Source of the DNA: Morchella semilibera
Lineage: Eukaryota; Ascomycota; Pezizomycetes; Pezizales; Morchellaceae
Direction: 5' to 3'
DNA length: 64,000 bases
NCBI GenBank assembly: GCA_009192285.1
Contig: CM018607.1
Span: 1,115,736-1,179,735 of the forward strand
The position numbers and the translations under genes are program-made. Below, piece after piece: positions 46,575 through 58,440 of this stretch. Every line of letters begins with the position of its first letter. The first letter of the stretch is position 1. The notes beneath the pieces were generated by a model, which was not told where the DNA came from, searched no databases, and saw only the letters and a program-made list of their open reading frames with translations.

Positions 46575-47616
46575 AGTGGCGGATTGGAGAAGTTAAAGTA
46601 TAGATATAAAAAATACGCAGAGTGTAAAAGGAAATTTCTTTCCAAAAAAAAAAAAGGTTGTAAGGACCGGCCGGCGGTGTAGAGAAAGCAGGTGAGTATT
46701 AAGAGAGTGAATAGTGGATATGACGGTAAGCTCCCCGCGCCTCTTTTATAAACACCCAACATCCACCAGGCCCTTAGATTCCTCGGTATTGCGCCCTTTG
46801 CTTCACACCCTGACACACGAGACGTCTCGATCCCGCCCCGGACCCCCCCCCCCCCCGAAATCCGAAACCCAAACCGCTCGGCTACCCGACCGACCCACGG
46901 GTAAAACGTAAAAAAAAAAAGAGGGGGCCGAAGGAAACAATAATATATGTACTCTACTCTATTAAACACACACCCAGATGCCCACTGAGCCCTGTCCTGA
47001 CCTGCCCTGTATTGGACCTGTTGCGTCGACGTTGCCCGATAACGAACCCCCTACCCCACCCTCTATCGATAAGAAACACCCCGGTCTGGCCCGTCCCTGG
47101 AAAAAAAGATGCATTTAGATCATTACCCCCGTCAGTACCCCCGTCGCTCATGAGACCTTGGCGGTGTCACATACACCATGAGCAAGCATGTGCTGTTTGG
47201 GCCCCGCTGAGCTTCCGGTTGGTATGCTTGATACGTGAAGGGGATGGCAAGGAGAGATGTTAGTCATTATTATTGCCCTTTATTGGTGGTGGACCTGGAT
47301 GGCTGCCTGTAGTGCTTGCTTATGGAGAAGCCTACATGTAGTGACGCTTTAAGATGTAAAAAAAAAATAGTGGAAATGATGAAATAAATATTTAAAAAAT
47401 AAAAATAAAATAAAATAGGGAAAGGGAAAACTACCCTCTACGTAGCAGGCAAGAAAGACAGACAGACAGACGAAGAAAAGAAACAGAAGCCAGAAGGTGA
47501 AACGACCCGTAAAAAAAAAAAAAAAAAAAAGGGCACACGAAAAGAAAGGAAAACGAGCGCAAGAGAGAGAGAGAGAAAACAAACGACGCCGCCCACCAAA
47601 AAATCCAAACCAAAAC
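46575..47616. other. Intergenic region
   Basis: Promoter of the secreted-protein gene and 3' flank of the RING gene. It has A runs near 46647 and 46911, a C run near 46845, TACATGTA near 47333 and an A-run near 47512. No coding frame is convincing; the Phe/Leu-rich frames near 47349-47660 mirror A-rich sequence. Confidence 0.45.
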
Positions 47617-48864
47617 CTAAAGCTTAACCCTATCCCCCCCCTGCTGCTGCACCGCCGCACCCTCCACCCTCCTCACCGCCGCCGCGCCCTCGGCCCTCTC
47701 CCCATGACCCTTCTGCAGCCTCGTCGTCAGCAGCCAGTGTATCTGCATCCTTATGCCGTTGATCGCGGCCCTCATCCCCGCCATCTCCTCCTTCGTGCGT
47801 AGCGTCTCGTTCATCAACAGCATACCCTGCTTGATCTCCATCTCGCCCATGCTCGCGCTCAACCGCTCGATATCGCCCCTGAGATGCTCCTGCTCTGTTA
47901 GCAGCTGGATCGTCTGCTCGTCGTACACCGCTGCCCCTGCCCCTGCCCCTGCCCCTGCCCCGGCTCCGCTGAAGCCCTCGGCACCGTCGCGCCCGGGTGG
48001 TAGGAGGATCTCAATCTTGCGGCGTAGGGCTCGGTTCTCTAGCTCAAGGGTCTCGAGGCGCGCGTTGTGGGCCGCGAAGATGGGTCGCAGCGCCGTGAAC
48101 GCGCAGAGTGCGGTGTGGGCGGGGAGGTCGCGGCGCGGGCCGTTCCAGGACAGCCGATGGCGGAGGCATCGCAGGGGATGGGGGCAGACGGGCAGACGCT
48201 GATGTGAGCGGTGATGGTGGCGCGGGAGAGCTCGGTGGTGCAGTGGGGACATGTGGCGAGGATCTGGGGGCACTCGGATTCGTGTGTCTATTGTATATTA
48301 GTTAGCTTTCTTTGTTTTTGTTTTGCTATGGACGCGGAGATACGGTGGGCAGTGGGGGGGGGGGGGGGTGGGATCCCGGAGGTAAAGACCAACCTCCATA
48401 TCAAGTCTCCGATAGCTCTCAAAGCAGTACTCGCACTCCACAACCTGGTGCATACACTCCTCGCCCGCATCCTTCCTCCAGACGGCCTCCTCACACCCCG
48501 CGCACCTGACCTCCACAAAGCCACAGTCATCACGGAGGTGACCCTTGAGCAGGTACCTTGCGCATGTCGTTGGGCATCCCAGCTCCGCGTTCGGGCAGAG
48601 CACCAGCAGGTCATTGACGAGGCTGGCGACCATGATTGGTGCGGGGGCAACGCCGTCGGGGGTCAATGGCTTTCGGTCGACGGGGCATGACGGCGAGTGT
48701 TCGAGCGATGATGCGATGCAGGGAGCGCAGAAGGTGTGGCGGCAGGCGGTCGTCACGGGGTCTAGAAGGGGGGAATGGCAGATTGGGCAGGAAAGGTTCT
48801 CGTCTGTGGGAGTGAGATATGTGAGATTGCGGAGGTCGAGAGTTGTAAATGTTGTGAAGGTCAT
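47617..48864 (-). CDS. RING and TRAF-type zinc-finger protein (two exons, one-base frame break)
   Basis: This is a probable E3 ubiquitin ligase of TRAF-like layout. Exons are 48864-48394 and 48287-47617, separated by an intron with a long G run. Residues about 27-65 form a C3HC4 RING (CPICHSPL, TACRHTFCAPC, CPVDR). TRAF-type fingers follow (CPNAELGCPTTCARYLLKGH, VRCAGCEEAVW, CEYC, then CPHCTTELSRATITAHISVC). A coiled coil starts at ARLETLELENRALRRKIE, then a GAGAGAGA run, and helical text to the end. The frame changes by one base near 48150: IGC-P is followed in another frame by WNGPRRDLPAHTALCAF. A tgt-ccc-tgg reading would fit, so one C seems to be missing. About 380 residues if uninterrupted. 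Confidence 0.75.
47935..47963. repeat. CCCCTG hexanucleotide repeat inside the RING gene
   Basis: About four to five tandem cccctg units encode an alternating Gly-Ala run on the minus strand, between the coiled coil and the next helical part. Length changes by whole units keep the frame, so this may vary between strains. Confidence 0.7.
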
Positions 48865-50598
48865 TGGGCAGATTATTGGGGGGGGGGGGGGGGTAAATAA
48901 TTGTAGTTGTGATGTGAAGTTGTTCTGGGGAGGTTGTGAGATGTGAGGTGAAGTTGAGTTTGAGGTGCGGTGCGGTGCGGTGGTGGTGAAGGTGTGAGGG
49001 TTTGGTGAAGTTGTGAGGTGTCGACGACGTTACGAGTCTCCACGTTTCCCACGAAAGTTCCAAAAAGTCAAGCTTTCATCTCATTCGCTGTTTTTTTCTT
49101 TTCTTTTCTCTCTTTCTCTCTGCCCGCATAGCATAAGAAGCACCTCATACTCCGCACATATGCATGCAGAAGCAATGCACGCCAGATAACGCATATTCCA
49201 TACAATCAGTTGATTCTGATTTCCCTGGGAGACGATAACTTGTTGTAGATTGAGTTGAGTTTGGAAAAGAAAAGAAACGAGCCACCAAAAACAGGGACTC
49301 GGGACGATCAGAAAGTCCCCCTCCCCCTCTAGGGTATATTCCCCCGCAAAACGGATAGATTCTTATAATAATGATATTAATAACTAATAATTCGATTCTG
49401 TGGACAGGAGGATCATATGATCCCACGTGCATGAAAACCAGTCCAGGAATAAGAATAAAAGATCGCCGTAGAGTATGTATGTAGGAGTCGACAGCGTGCC
49501 AAGCAGAGTAGCAGAAAGAGAGAGTGAGTGAGTGAGAGACATTGGTTCTGAAAATTCACTCATCGTGAACCCGATTTCATATACATATACAAATATCAGG
49601 TACGTACATGCCAAATTCCAATCTCAACTACACATCTCCGCAGAATAATCAATGTGCCGCGGGCCATAATAAATAAATATGATAATCTACGACCCCAGAT
49701 TCACAACCCAATCGCTCAACGTTTCATACATAGACTCCACATAATGCATCTACATACATACGGTTGTATGCAACCCTCAACCACCAGACCCGCGGGGCCA
49801 CCGGTGCATAGAATACGGTACAAGTGTTCGTCCCCTAATTCTCATCTCCATGAAACTCCCCCGGGCCAATAGTCAGATTACATGAAGTTGCATCTGCTTG
49901 GTCCCTCCGCGCGCGTGCGGGTCATCAAATGTCATTCATGTCAGCGCTGCAGATCAATACATGAATGTACATGTAGCTACAGACCCTCTACTCTACTGTA
50001 ATTATTACACATTATATACATTTAATTACCTGATTAGCAGCCATGGTAATATAAATAATCTTGAACACGATCAGAGTGCTGCTCCTGTATTATTTTATGC
50101 ATCATGTATCCCCAATTAGAAAATGACGATTTGATTGGAGCTTCTGAAAGACAAATTTGAAAATGAAAATAGCGGGCCCCAAATAAAGCTTTCTTCACTT
50201 TATCTCATCTGCCTCACCTCATTCGAACCCACCCCCAGCTCCATTCATCTATCCATCTATCCATCTATTCTTATTATTATTACTATTACTATTGATCTAT
50301 TCTCTGATTCCACGCCCGCCCGGCCACCAGACCCCAGAAACGAGTACGACAACGACGACGACGACTCGGGCCCCAGCAGCGCATTGACAGACAGACCGGC
50401 AACCAACTCTCCACAACCACCAACACCACCCATCAAAACATCCACCACCACCACCACCACCCCCTTCTTACATACAACCATTCCCAACCCATCATCATCA
50501 ACACCCCGTATAAACTTCTTTCTTTTCTTTTCTTCCCCCCCCCCCCCCCAAGATAGCTAGTAAAATAAAAATAAAAAAATAAAAAAAAATATACAAAC
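48865..50598. promoter_or_regulatory. Divergent promoter region of the RING and SNARE genes
   Basis: This stretch between divergent starts has a G run near 48875, GGTGC repeats near 48963, TACATGTA near 49968, TACTCTAC near 49990, a CCA/ACC run near 50440-50460 and a C run just before 50550. No gene was supported. Confidence 0.45.
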
Positions 50599-51401
50599 AT
50601 GGCAAGCACCACCGCCGATCGCCTCGGCCTCCTGCAAGATCATATCCGTCAGTCGTTATTCGACCGCACGCGCACCCCCGAGTCCGACGCCGATCTTGCC
50701 CGCAGCCTTGCCACGCTTCATGCGGGCATAGAGCAGCTCGAGAAGGAGCAGAAGGAGCTCGAGGAGCGGGAGGAGACGTATATTCCACCCCCCCCCCACT
50801 ATAGAGCTACGGACTACATGGCTATATACTAACATCCACCCCCCCCCCCCAATATAGCTCCTCCCAAACCCTCCGTGACCGGGAAGACATCCTTATCCGC
50901 CTCCGCACGCAGCACGACGACCTACACACGCTTCTTACCACCCCCGTCTCCGTCCCCAACCCGCACCCCTCCGCCGCACCCCAGCCAGCGCACCCCGGTC
51001 GGCGCAGCCCCACCGCCGATGCCGCCGCGCGCGAAGCCCTCATGGGCAGCGTGGAGACGCCGCAGGCGCTGCGCAAGACGGTGCGCTTCAGCGAGGCCGA
51101 CAACACGCAGATCCTACAGCTGCACCGCCGGGTGATGGATGAGCAGGACGAGGACCTCGAGCGCCTATCGGCCAGCATCCGCAACCAGCGCGAGCTCAGC
51201 ATCCAGATTGGCGACGAGCTCGAGAGCCACGTGCAGTTGCTCGACGGCGTGGACGACCTGGTCGACAGGCACACGGAGAGGCTCGAGGGCGCGAAGAAGA
51301 GGTTGGGGGGCGTGGCGAGGGGCGCGAAGGAGCATGGGAGCTTGGTGGTGATTGTGCTGCTGATTGTGGTGCTGGTGGTGCTGATTGCGGTGTTGAAGTG
51401 A
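50599..51401 (+). CDS. Syntaxin-8-like SNARE (two exons)
   Basis: This is a tail-anchored Qc-type SNARE for endosome/vacuole membrane fusion, 240 residues long. Exons are 50599-50777 and 50858-51401. The intron has a perfect TACTAAC branch site (about 50826-50832). The N-terminal part is helical, with a Glu/Lys-rich segment (GIEQLEKEQKELEEREE). A Pro/Ala-rich linker follows. The SNARE motif spans about residues 160-215 (MDEQDEDLERLSASIRNQRE and LSIQIGDELESHVQLLDGVD). The last 20 residues are a Val/Ile/Leu membrane anchor. In a by-eye alignment to syntaxin 8, a His falls where the central-layer Gln is expected. Family confident; exact orthology to SYN8 likely. Confidence 0.85.
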
Positions 51402-52062
51402 GGTAGGTTTGTGTTTCTCTCTTCTGTGTGGAGGAGTGAGTGAGGGAGTGTGTTGACTGATTAACTGACCGGTGGTGAGAATTCTGGATAGATTTGCAGA
51501 TTATTGCCCCCTTTTCTTTTTTCCTTTTTTCCTTCTCTCCCGGAGTTTTGGGTACAGGGTCCTCTATCTTTTTTTCCTTTTTTCTAGTCAATAAAAACTC
51601 ACGGGTGCGGAATTTTATTTTATATTTTTATTTTAGCTATATTATATATATATTTTTTGCCGGACCGACATTTTTCCGTCACCAGCAATCATTTCCGTTC
51701 TGCATGTTTTGCTTTTTTCATATCTCGCTTTTATATTCGCCCGCTTCACATTACAAGTTTGAACAAAGCCCGCGGCCAGTGGGATACTTTAAATACCCAC
51801 TACGAATTGAAATCCAAATTCCACACCAAAAAACTACATGTAGCTCTACCTACAATACAACCGGGGTAAACCGAGCAAATTAATCAATGACCCTCTCTTC
51901 CTACCATACTATCCCCATACAAACTAACCAGCCAGTAAACAATACAGCCACTACCATGGCCTTATGCAATAACACACAAACCCGCCCAGACAAAAAACCA
52001 AAAGTGAGATATTCACAATCCACCCTCTCCTCCGGACCCTAACCCTGGGCTACTACACTACC
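51402..52062. other. Intergenic region between convergent genes
   Basis: The shared 3' region of the SNARE gene and the small mitochondrial protein gene. It is T/A-rich with one TACATGTA near 51835. No coding frame was supported. Confidence 0.5.
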
Positions 52063-53106
52063 CTACTCGTCGCGCTTGGTCTTCTTCGTGGTCTTCTTCT
52101 GCAGCTCCGAGATCTCCTCATGAATCGTTCCGTTGTGAATCTCGTTGCGCTGGGCCTTGACCTATTCACCCCAACCACACACGCACACACACCCACACGT
52201 TAGCCCCCCCGCCTCTCTCTCCCCGCCACGCCTCCATCAAATCAAGCAAGCAAAAGGGGAGACCTACAAAAGCCTCAGCATCGGAGGCTAGCTCCTCGTG
52301 CCAGTGCGGGTCCTCGGTCGAGTTCTTGGAGTGCTTGCGCAGGATTGATTCCTTTCCCTTTTGGAGGACCTGTGCGGTGATGCGTGTTGTGCGTTAGCAC
52401 GTATTTTTTTTTATTTGTATCATGATGATGATGATGTACGCTAGCTAGCTAGCTTGCTGGCTACATGGCGGTCGGTGGTGGTGATGATGATGACGGTGTT
52501 TTCCAATTAATGCAGATTGATGCAAACAAAGCAGACAGACAAGGCCAGAACAGAAAAACAGGTCAATCGCAGAGGAAGAGAGGTTATGTAGGTGATATGT
52601 AATGTATGCAATGTAATGTAGGTGGAGCAAAGCAGAAGCAGGTACGGGGTTGACAGTGAAAGTGACATATATGGCGCACACGATAAGGAATGAATGGAGA
52701 GAGAGGGAGAGCGATAAAATCGTAAGGCGGGGTGATTTAGAATCGGGCCCGGTTGCGTTGGGTATCTCTCTCGGTCTCTCACTCTCACTCTCTCTCTCTC
52801 TACAACGACGACGTCTATAGGGACAGCCACGGGGACATGTTGTTTGGGGGAGAGAGATTGCGTGAAGAGGGGAGGAGGAGGAGGGGGAACTACATGTAGC
52901 TACATGGGGGTTTTGATGTATGGACGGAATAAATGCTATGTGATAATGTATGTATGTAGTCTACTGACCTCTGGATCGTTGCCGTGGCGTGTGGATGTGC
53001 TGTGGTCACTCATGCGCCGGAGTGCAGCCACGGAGGTAGTGCGGTGCACGGCAGTGATTGAGCTTCTCCGGAGGCCCTGGAGAAGAATGAGTGATGAGGC
53101 TGACAT
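52063..53106 (-). CDS. Small, probably mitochondrial conserved fungal protein (three exons)
   Basis: This is a 112-residue protein of unknown function. Exons are 53106-52969, 52369-52268 and 52161-52063, each junction in phase 0. The 600-base first intron is unusually long for this window. The N-terminus (MSASSLILLQGLRRSSITAV) is rich in Ser, Leu and Arg with no acidic residue, like a mitochondrial targeting sequence. Then GNDPEVLQKGKES, DPHWHEELASDAEAFVKAQR, and a Lys-rich tail (SELQKKTTKKTKRDE). The DPEVL and PHW-E-LAS-AEA-VKA patterns match small fungal mitochondrial proteins I recall only as uncharacterised. It is not the F1-ATPase inhibitor IF1. Confidence 0.75.
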
Positions 53107-56100
53107 TCTCTTTTTGTTTATTTGATGAGCTGTGTTGTTGTTGTGTTGTTTGGTGAGTTGTTGTTTGATGGCGGGGGGGGGGGGGTGAGTGATATCGGGT
53201 GAGTGAGTGATGGGATCGGGGATTTGATTTGATCGAGCGGGGAAAAAAAGGAAAAAAAAAAAGGGAGGAGATTTAGAATATAGATTTGACGATGTTTTTA
53301 ATTTTAAAATGAGTTGAGAATGAGGAGAAGGAGAATTAAAAAGAATGGATCGTAGGAGGAAACTGAAGTTGATATTTGTGGGGGGGAGGATCGCAAGATG
53401 CATTACGTCACAGACCTGCTTTCTGCTCTTCTCTCAGCCGTCGTCATAGACGGCCGGTTTCCAGCCGTTTCAACGGCTTTGCGAGCATCAAGACAAGCGT
53501 TGTCAATCCCGAGTTCTTTTCTTTTCCTTTCTTTCTTTCATCTACAGACTTACGTCCCTTACCTTACGTCCGAGGGACGGAATGGTACCGAGGTTACAAC
53601 GGAGAGTGAGGGGGAGTGTGTGTGTGTGTGTTCCTTTGTGTTCCTTTGTTCTGTGGGTAGGTACATGTACCTTTGATCATTCTTACCCAACATCCACATA
53701 CTTGAGGTACTCAAAGCTTGGTTGTTGAAGCAAATCAACCTGGATGGGTGGATTGGCGGTAGCTTAGCCGCTTTGGGTCAATCTTGTTTTTGGACTTATG
53801 CAAGTTCGAGTGGTAGACAGACTGGTTACTAAGCAGGAAAGGAAGGAAAAAGAAAAAAGCAGCACTTATGGCTGAGTTGAGTTGAGTTGAGCCGGACTTC
53901 CCTCACTCCGGAAGTCTCAGTTGAGGCTTGGTCTTTTAAACTCCCTTGCAGCCAACCTGCTTATGGGGAGTGCTGCCTGCGGCGTCCCCCCCCCCCCCAG
54001 AAAAAAAAACATAAATGCAAAAAACAAAAAAAAACAACAAAGAGAGAGAGAGGGGCTTGAATTCATTTCGATCCAAGCATCATCACTGGCCCTATCGGGG
54101 AATTAGGGAAGGGATCTGCAGGATTAGGTTAATATTCCACGTTATTAACCTTTGGTATGGTACGGGTACTTTTCCAACTCTGCGCCCCCCCTCATCTTCG
54201 CCGCCGCAGCGTGCGTCGGTACATTATGTACTCTATGTATGTACGGTATGTACGGCGTAAGCAGACAGAGAGATGTTACGGTAGATATACATATATGTAG
54301 ATATACGTAGGTGGTGCATCTCCCTTAATTCTTCTTCTTCCTCTTCTCCTCTCTCTCCTCTTCATTCACTTTTTACTCAGCTTCCCCGCTACTGCTGCGG
54401 CCGGGGTAGAGTGGAGTGGGGAAGTGCTGTGCTCAGAGTTGGTTGTTGGGGAAAGCGATCGGAATGCGGAGAGTTTGAGCACAAGCAGTCTGTGTCCTGT
54501 CCTGTCAGTCAGTCAGTCAGTGCGGTGCGGGCGCCGGGACGAGCCATAACAATTAACGCCTCACTTCGCTTTATACACACACCCCCCCCTCCCCCCCGCA
54601 GATTTGCTCTGGGGCGGGTAAGGAGAAAAGGGAGGGACGCCAAAGAAAGAAGCTGTGTGGAATAGGGTGTGGAAGGAATTAATTCCGGGCTCGGCTGTAG
54701 ATTTTTGTTTTTTTTCCCTTCGTTATTTAATTTGCACCTTAAACTTATTAAGACGTGCATGGAGGGAGGCTTTTAAAGTAGATGTTTCTTTTCTTTTCTT
54801 TTCTCTGCTCTCTTTGCCGCGCATACGTCTCTCTCACCCATTCCCTCCCTTAACTTAAGCTACAGTATCTATCTACTCAGCACGGTATGCGCACAAGCAG
54901 GCAGCCGATGCGTGGGGGAATGGTTTGAATGGAGTGAAAGGATGATGGACCAGGCAGAAAGAAAGGTGATGTTGCATCCGGGACTGGCTGGGGGGAGGAC
55001 TGGAACTGGGACTGGGACTGGGGCTGGCGCTTGTCTGCATCCATCTATTTTTTTTTTCCTTCTGTACGATGATGCTGGTGATAAATCCGCCCAGTGTAAT
55101 GTAGTAATTAGGGTGTGTGTTATGCTATCGGTCGCTGGGGAAGATCGTGAACTGAACAAGAATAATTCCTCAAGACGGGTGAATGCCTCTCTCACCCCCC
55201 CCCCCTCTCTTACACTGGGCTACTCTACCTGGAGTAACACGGAATGGGGGGTTGAAACGCTCGAGGAAACCAAACCCAGCAGTCTTCGAAACAACCGATA
55301 TAGAAACAGTAATTATAACTACATCTCCGAAAAATAATAATTGTGGTGGGATGTACCGTTTCCCTATGTAGCACCCACCGTCGGTAGACTCCAGGTCCCG
55401 CCCCCCCTTCTTACCCAATTGTAGACTCTTTGAGAGAAAGGCGTACGGCGTACCCTTCCTTCCCACGAGGTTCAGTTCGGAATCGGTAACCATAGGTAAG
55501 GGTAGCTACAGCAAGAAAAAAAAAAGGTTCTCTGACCCTTGAGCGAGGGCCTTTTGCGCAAGGGTTACTTACATAGACGGCCGCGACCGACTCAGCTTGC
55601 GTGCGTGCGCGCGGTAATGATGATGGTTGTGATGGTGATCGGAAATCTGCAAATTCTCACGATGGTCTCTCCACCGTAACACAGTGTACCTAAGGGTACA
55701 TGTAGGCAGAGAAGAAGGTATGTAGGTAAGTGAGTGGGCCGGACGCCCACGCCTTATTTTACTGCTTAGTTGATGATGATGGTGGTGGATGCCCACCACC
55801 GGACCGAAAATAGAGAACGAAAAAAAAAGAAAAAAAAAATATTTAACAAAGGTGCCAAACAAAAACATCCCCCCTCCCCCCCCAACGGGAAAAACGCTTC
55901 TCCGCCCCTGCCCTATCGGTGTCTGATAATAATATCTGCGGTGATATTTAGCATGGTCGGTGATAATCCAGCTTCTCGCTTGATAGCTATCTCGCTAGTA
56001 GGGTGTAGTCGGGACTCGATGTGGTGGTGGGGTTGTTGTGGTGGTGGTGGTGGTTTGTTGGGTGTTTGTCTCTCTTGTCTCAACTCCACACATGAATGGT

Positions 56101-57946
56101 TTCAATACACAACATTATTATTATTACTGAACTCAACTGAACTGAGCTCTCAAGCCCTTCCAAGCTAAAATATCCAACCCTACAAATATATTTCGTTTGG
56201 TAAGAGAGAGAGAGAGATAGGATAGAACAGGTGATCTCTTTCTCGCCGTGTAACCGCAGGAGCAGGAACAACACAAAAAGATCCACTGAGCGCTCAGTCC
56301 TTACTCTCAGTCCCCTCCTCCTCCTCTTGTGCTCGAGGATCAAGCATCTATGCGAGCGAGCCGATGGATGGACGGATGATGGATGGACGGATGGGCAGCT
56401 GTCGTCCGTGCACAAACGATACAGTAAGTACTGTAGAGGGTAACAGAGTACCACAAGATCATCGTGAAGACCGACTTACAGACCGATTGACCGACCAAAC
56501 GTAACGAAGGCATGTAATAATAAGACCAACTGAGAGCTTCTTGGTAAACCAATCCAACTCGACTCGAACTCAGGTCAGTTCCACTATGTAATTAATCCAG
56601 CCAACAGACCCCTCTGGAAAGTTCCCCCCCCCTCCCCTAACTACCGTTTGAGAAATGAGTTGAGCTACAGTATGTATCCCCCCCCAACCTAGCTACCCAT
56701 AGGTCACTCACCGTAGACCCCATCAAATTCATCATCATCACCATTTTGAAAACCAATCGGTCGGGAAAGCTGAAAAATATCCCAGAGACAAACTACGGTA
56801 ACTTAACTTTGGAAAGGAAATGACCGTCTGTCTGTCTACCTGTCGGTCGTGACGATATTAGCCATTTCCCCACTTGCGCCCGTGGCGCTTTTCAAATACC
56901 GGTAATCACCCCTCGACTGAGACCTTGCTTCCATTTCTTCCCGAGACAGCTCTCCCAACAATTTACAAAAATTACTACACCCCAAATGTCAAGCAAAAGC
57001 TTCAAGGTAGGAATGGTTCAAGTGGAATGTAGTATTTTTTACACTCAAAAGAATCAGTACATATCCATTCAATGAGCTAATACACAAGATATCATGGTGT
57101 ATGGAAAAGAAAAGTAGGACTAATAAAAACAGTAAGGAAAGAAGAAACTAGTTAGTTAGTAGTAGTAGTAGAAAAACCAACCCAAAATGATTTTTTCAAA
57201 AGATCTTTAAACAAGAAAAGAATCTGAAGAAAATTGACAAGTGAAAAAATAAAGAAATGGAGAAGAAGAAGATGCAAAGAACCTAAAAACACAAAGCACC
57301 CGCCCTACCAAGTAGTTCAACAAAGATATACACCGCTTATTGCAGCAAAGCCAAGCACAAGCCCAAACTTTGACACCATAACAAAAATAACAAAAAAAAA
57401 CCTGACAAGCACCCCCGGAAAGAGCCCCATATCGTTAAACAACCCAAAAATCCCCGCACCGGTGACCGCCCAAGTCCACCAACCGTTAGACAAAAGAACT
57501 CCCAAGACTTAAGAGATATGCGAACATAGACCCCCAAGAAAAAAAAAAACAGAAAGCCGCACACAAAAACTATGTATAGGTGAGATATTTATAAGGCCGT
57601 CCAATATTTTCACTTTTTTTTTCCCCTTTCTCCTTTAATGATCCTTAAGCTGGAAACCCGAATAAAAACACAACCCACCGCACCGTTAATATAAAACCCA
57701 CAGAAAAAAGAAACTCACACAATAACACCATCCCAGAGTTATTTTGACACACCCAAAAAGTACAATGTTAAACACCAACATTCTATAGACATAGCGAGAA
57801 TGTGATCGCTAATAAAAGAGGCGAATAGAGGAGGAGATTTGAGATTTGCGTATTGAGGATGCTGAGATGATTGACTTATTGTATATTATTCGCTCGACGT
57901 AGGTTTTATTACGGTGGTGGGGCTAAGGATCAAGGATGGTAGGGGT
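53107..57946. other. Long intergenic region, no gene seen
   Basis: This 4.8-kb stretch has G/C homopolymers near 53172, 53992, 54579 and 55196. It also has GA/CT tracts, a GGGACT repeat near 54995, TACATGTA near 53661 and 55697, and TACTCTAC near 55222. A-rich sequence fills 57.0-57.8 kb. Open frames here are low-complexity and lack domains or splice partners. Confidence 0.45.
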
Positions 57947-58440
57947 TTACCATACCCTCCTTGCCAAATTAGAGGTAGGATGGGGCATCCTGCTAGGTGA
58001 TGCAAGAGGGGGAGATGCGACGCGCAGGCCAGTGTTGGGGTTGACAATTGGGATAGCGTTACGCTGTCTTGGAGGCAGCGCGGCGGGAGCTTGGTATTTC
58101 ATGTGCATATTGGGGTTAAACATATTCGCATATGTGGCAGCGTGAGGATAAGCCGTCGAGGGCTGTACTTGATGCTGTAGCGGAGATGACTGGGGTGATC
58201 CACTCGAGTTTGATGAACGATCTGAACCTGAGAAGTCCATCATTTGACGCTGCAAGTAAATTAAAATAAGCATGTGTAAAACTAGAGTTCTAGACAAAGA
58301 TCTCATACTTCTTCTTCAGTGCACAGCTCCGGGATGAATGCGAAGTCGTCCTCCATTTCAAAGGACCTCCCTGCCTCGAACTTCTCGATGAAAGTTGGGA
58401 CTGTGGGAATGTCTGTCAGCTCCTCCTTCGGCCTCATCAT
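57947..58440 (-). CDS. Short conserved-looking protein of unknown function (two exons)
   Basis: The 144-residue protein has exons 58440-58309 and 58249-57947, phase 0 at the junction. The N-terminal part (FIEKFEAGRSFEMEDDFAF then IPELCTEEE) is acidic and ordered-looking. The rest is Ser/Pro-rich (SGSDRSSNSSGSPQSSPL), with a compact motif NAIPIVNPNTGLRVASPP near the C-terminus and a basic end. Short linear motifs in a disordered chain suggest an adaptor or regulator, but I do not know the family. Two ATGs are adjacent; the first is used here. Confidence 0.65.

Noticed and set aside
45915-46682. Plus-strand frame of 255 codons
   Set aside because: Antisense to the secreted-protein gene, which has a signal peptide and a matching intron.
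56555-56600. Possible tRNA T-arm on the minus strand (gagttcgagtc)
   Set aside because: The T stem does not pair and no anticodon or acceptor stem could be found.
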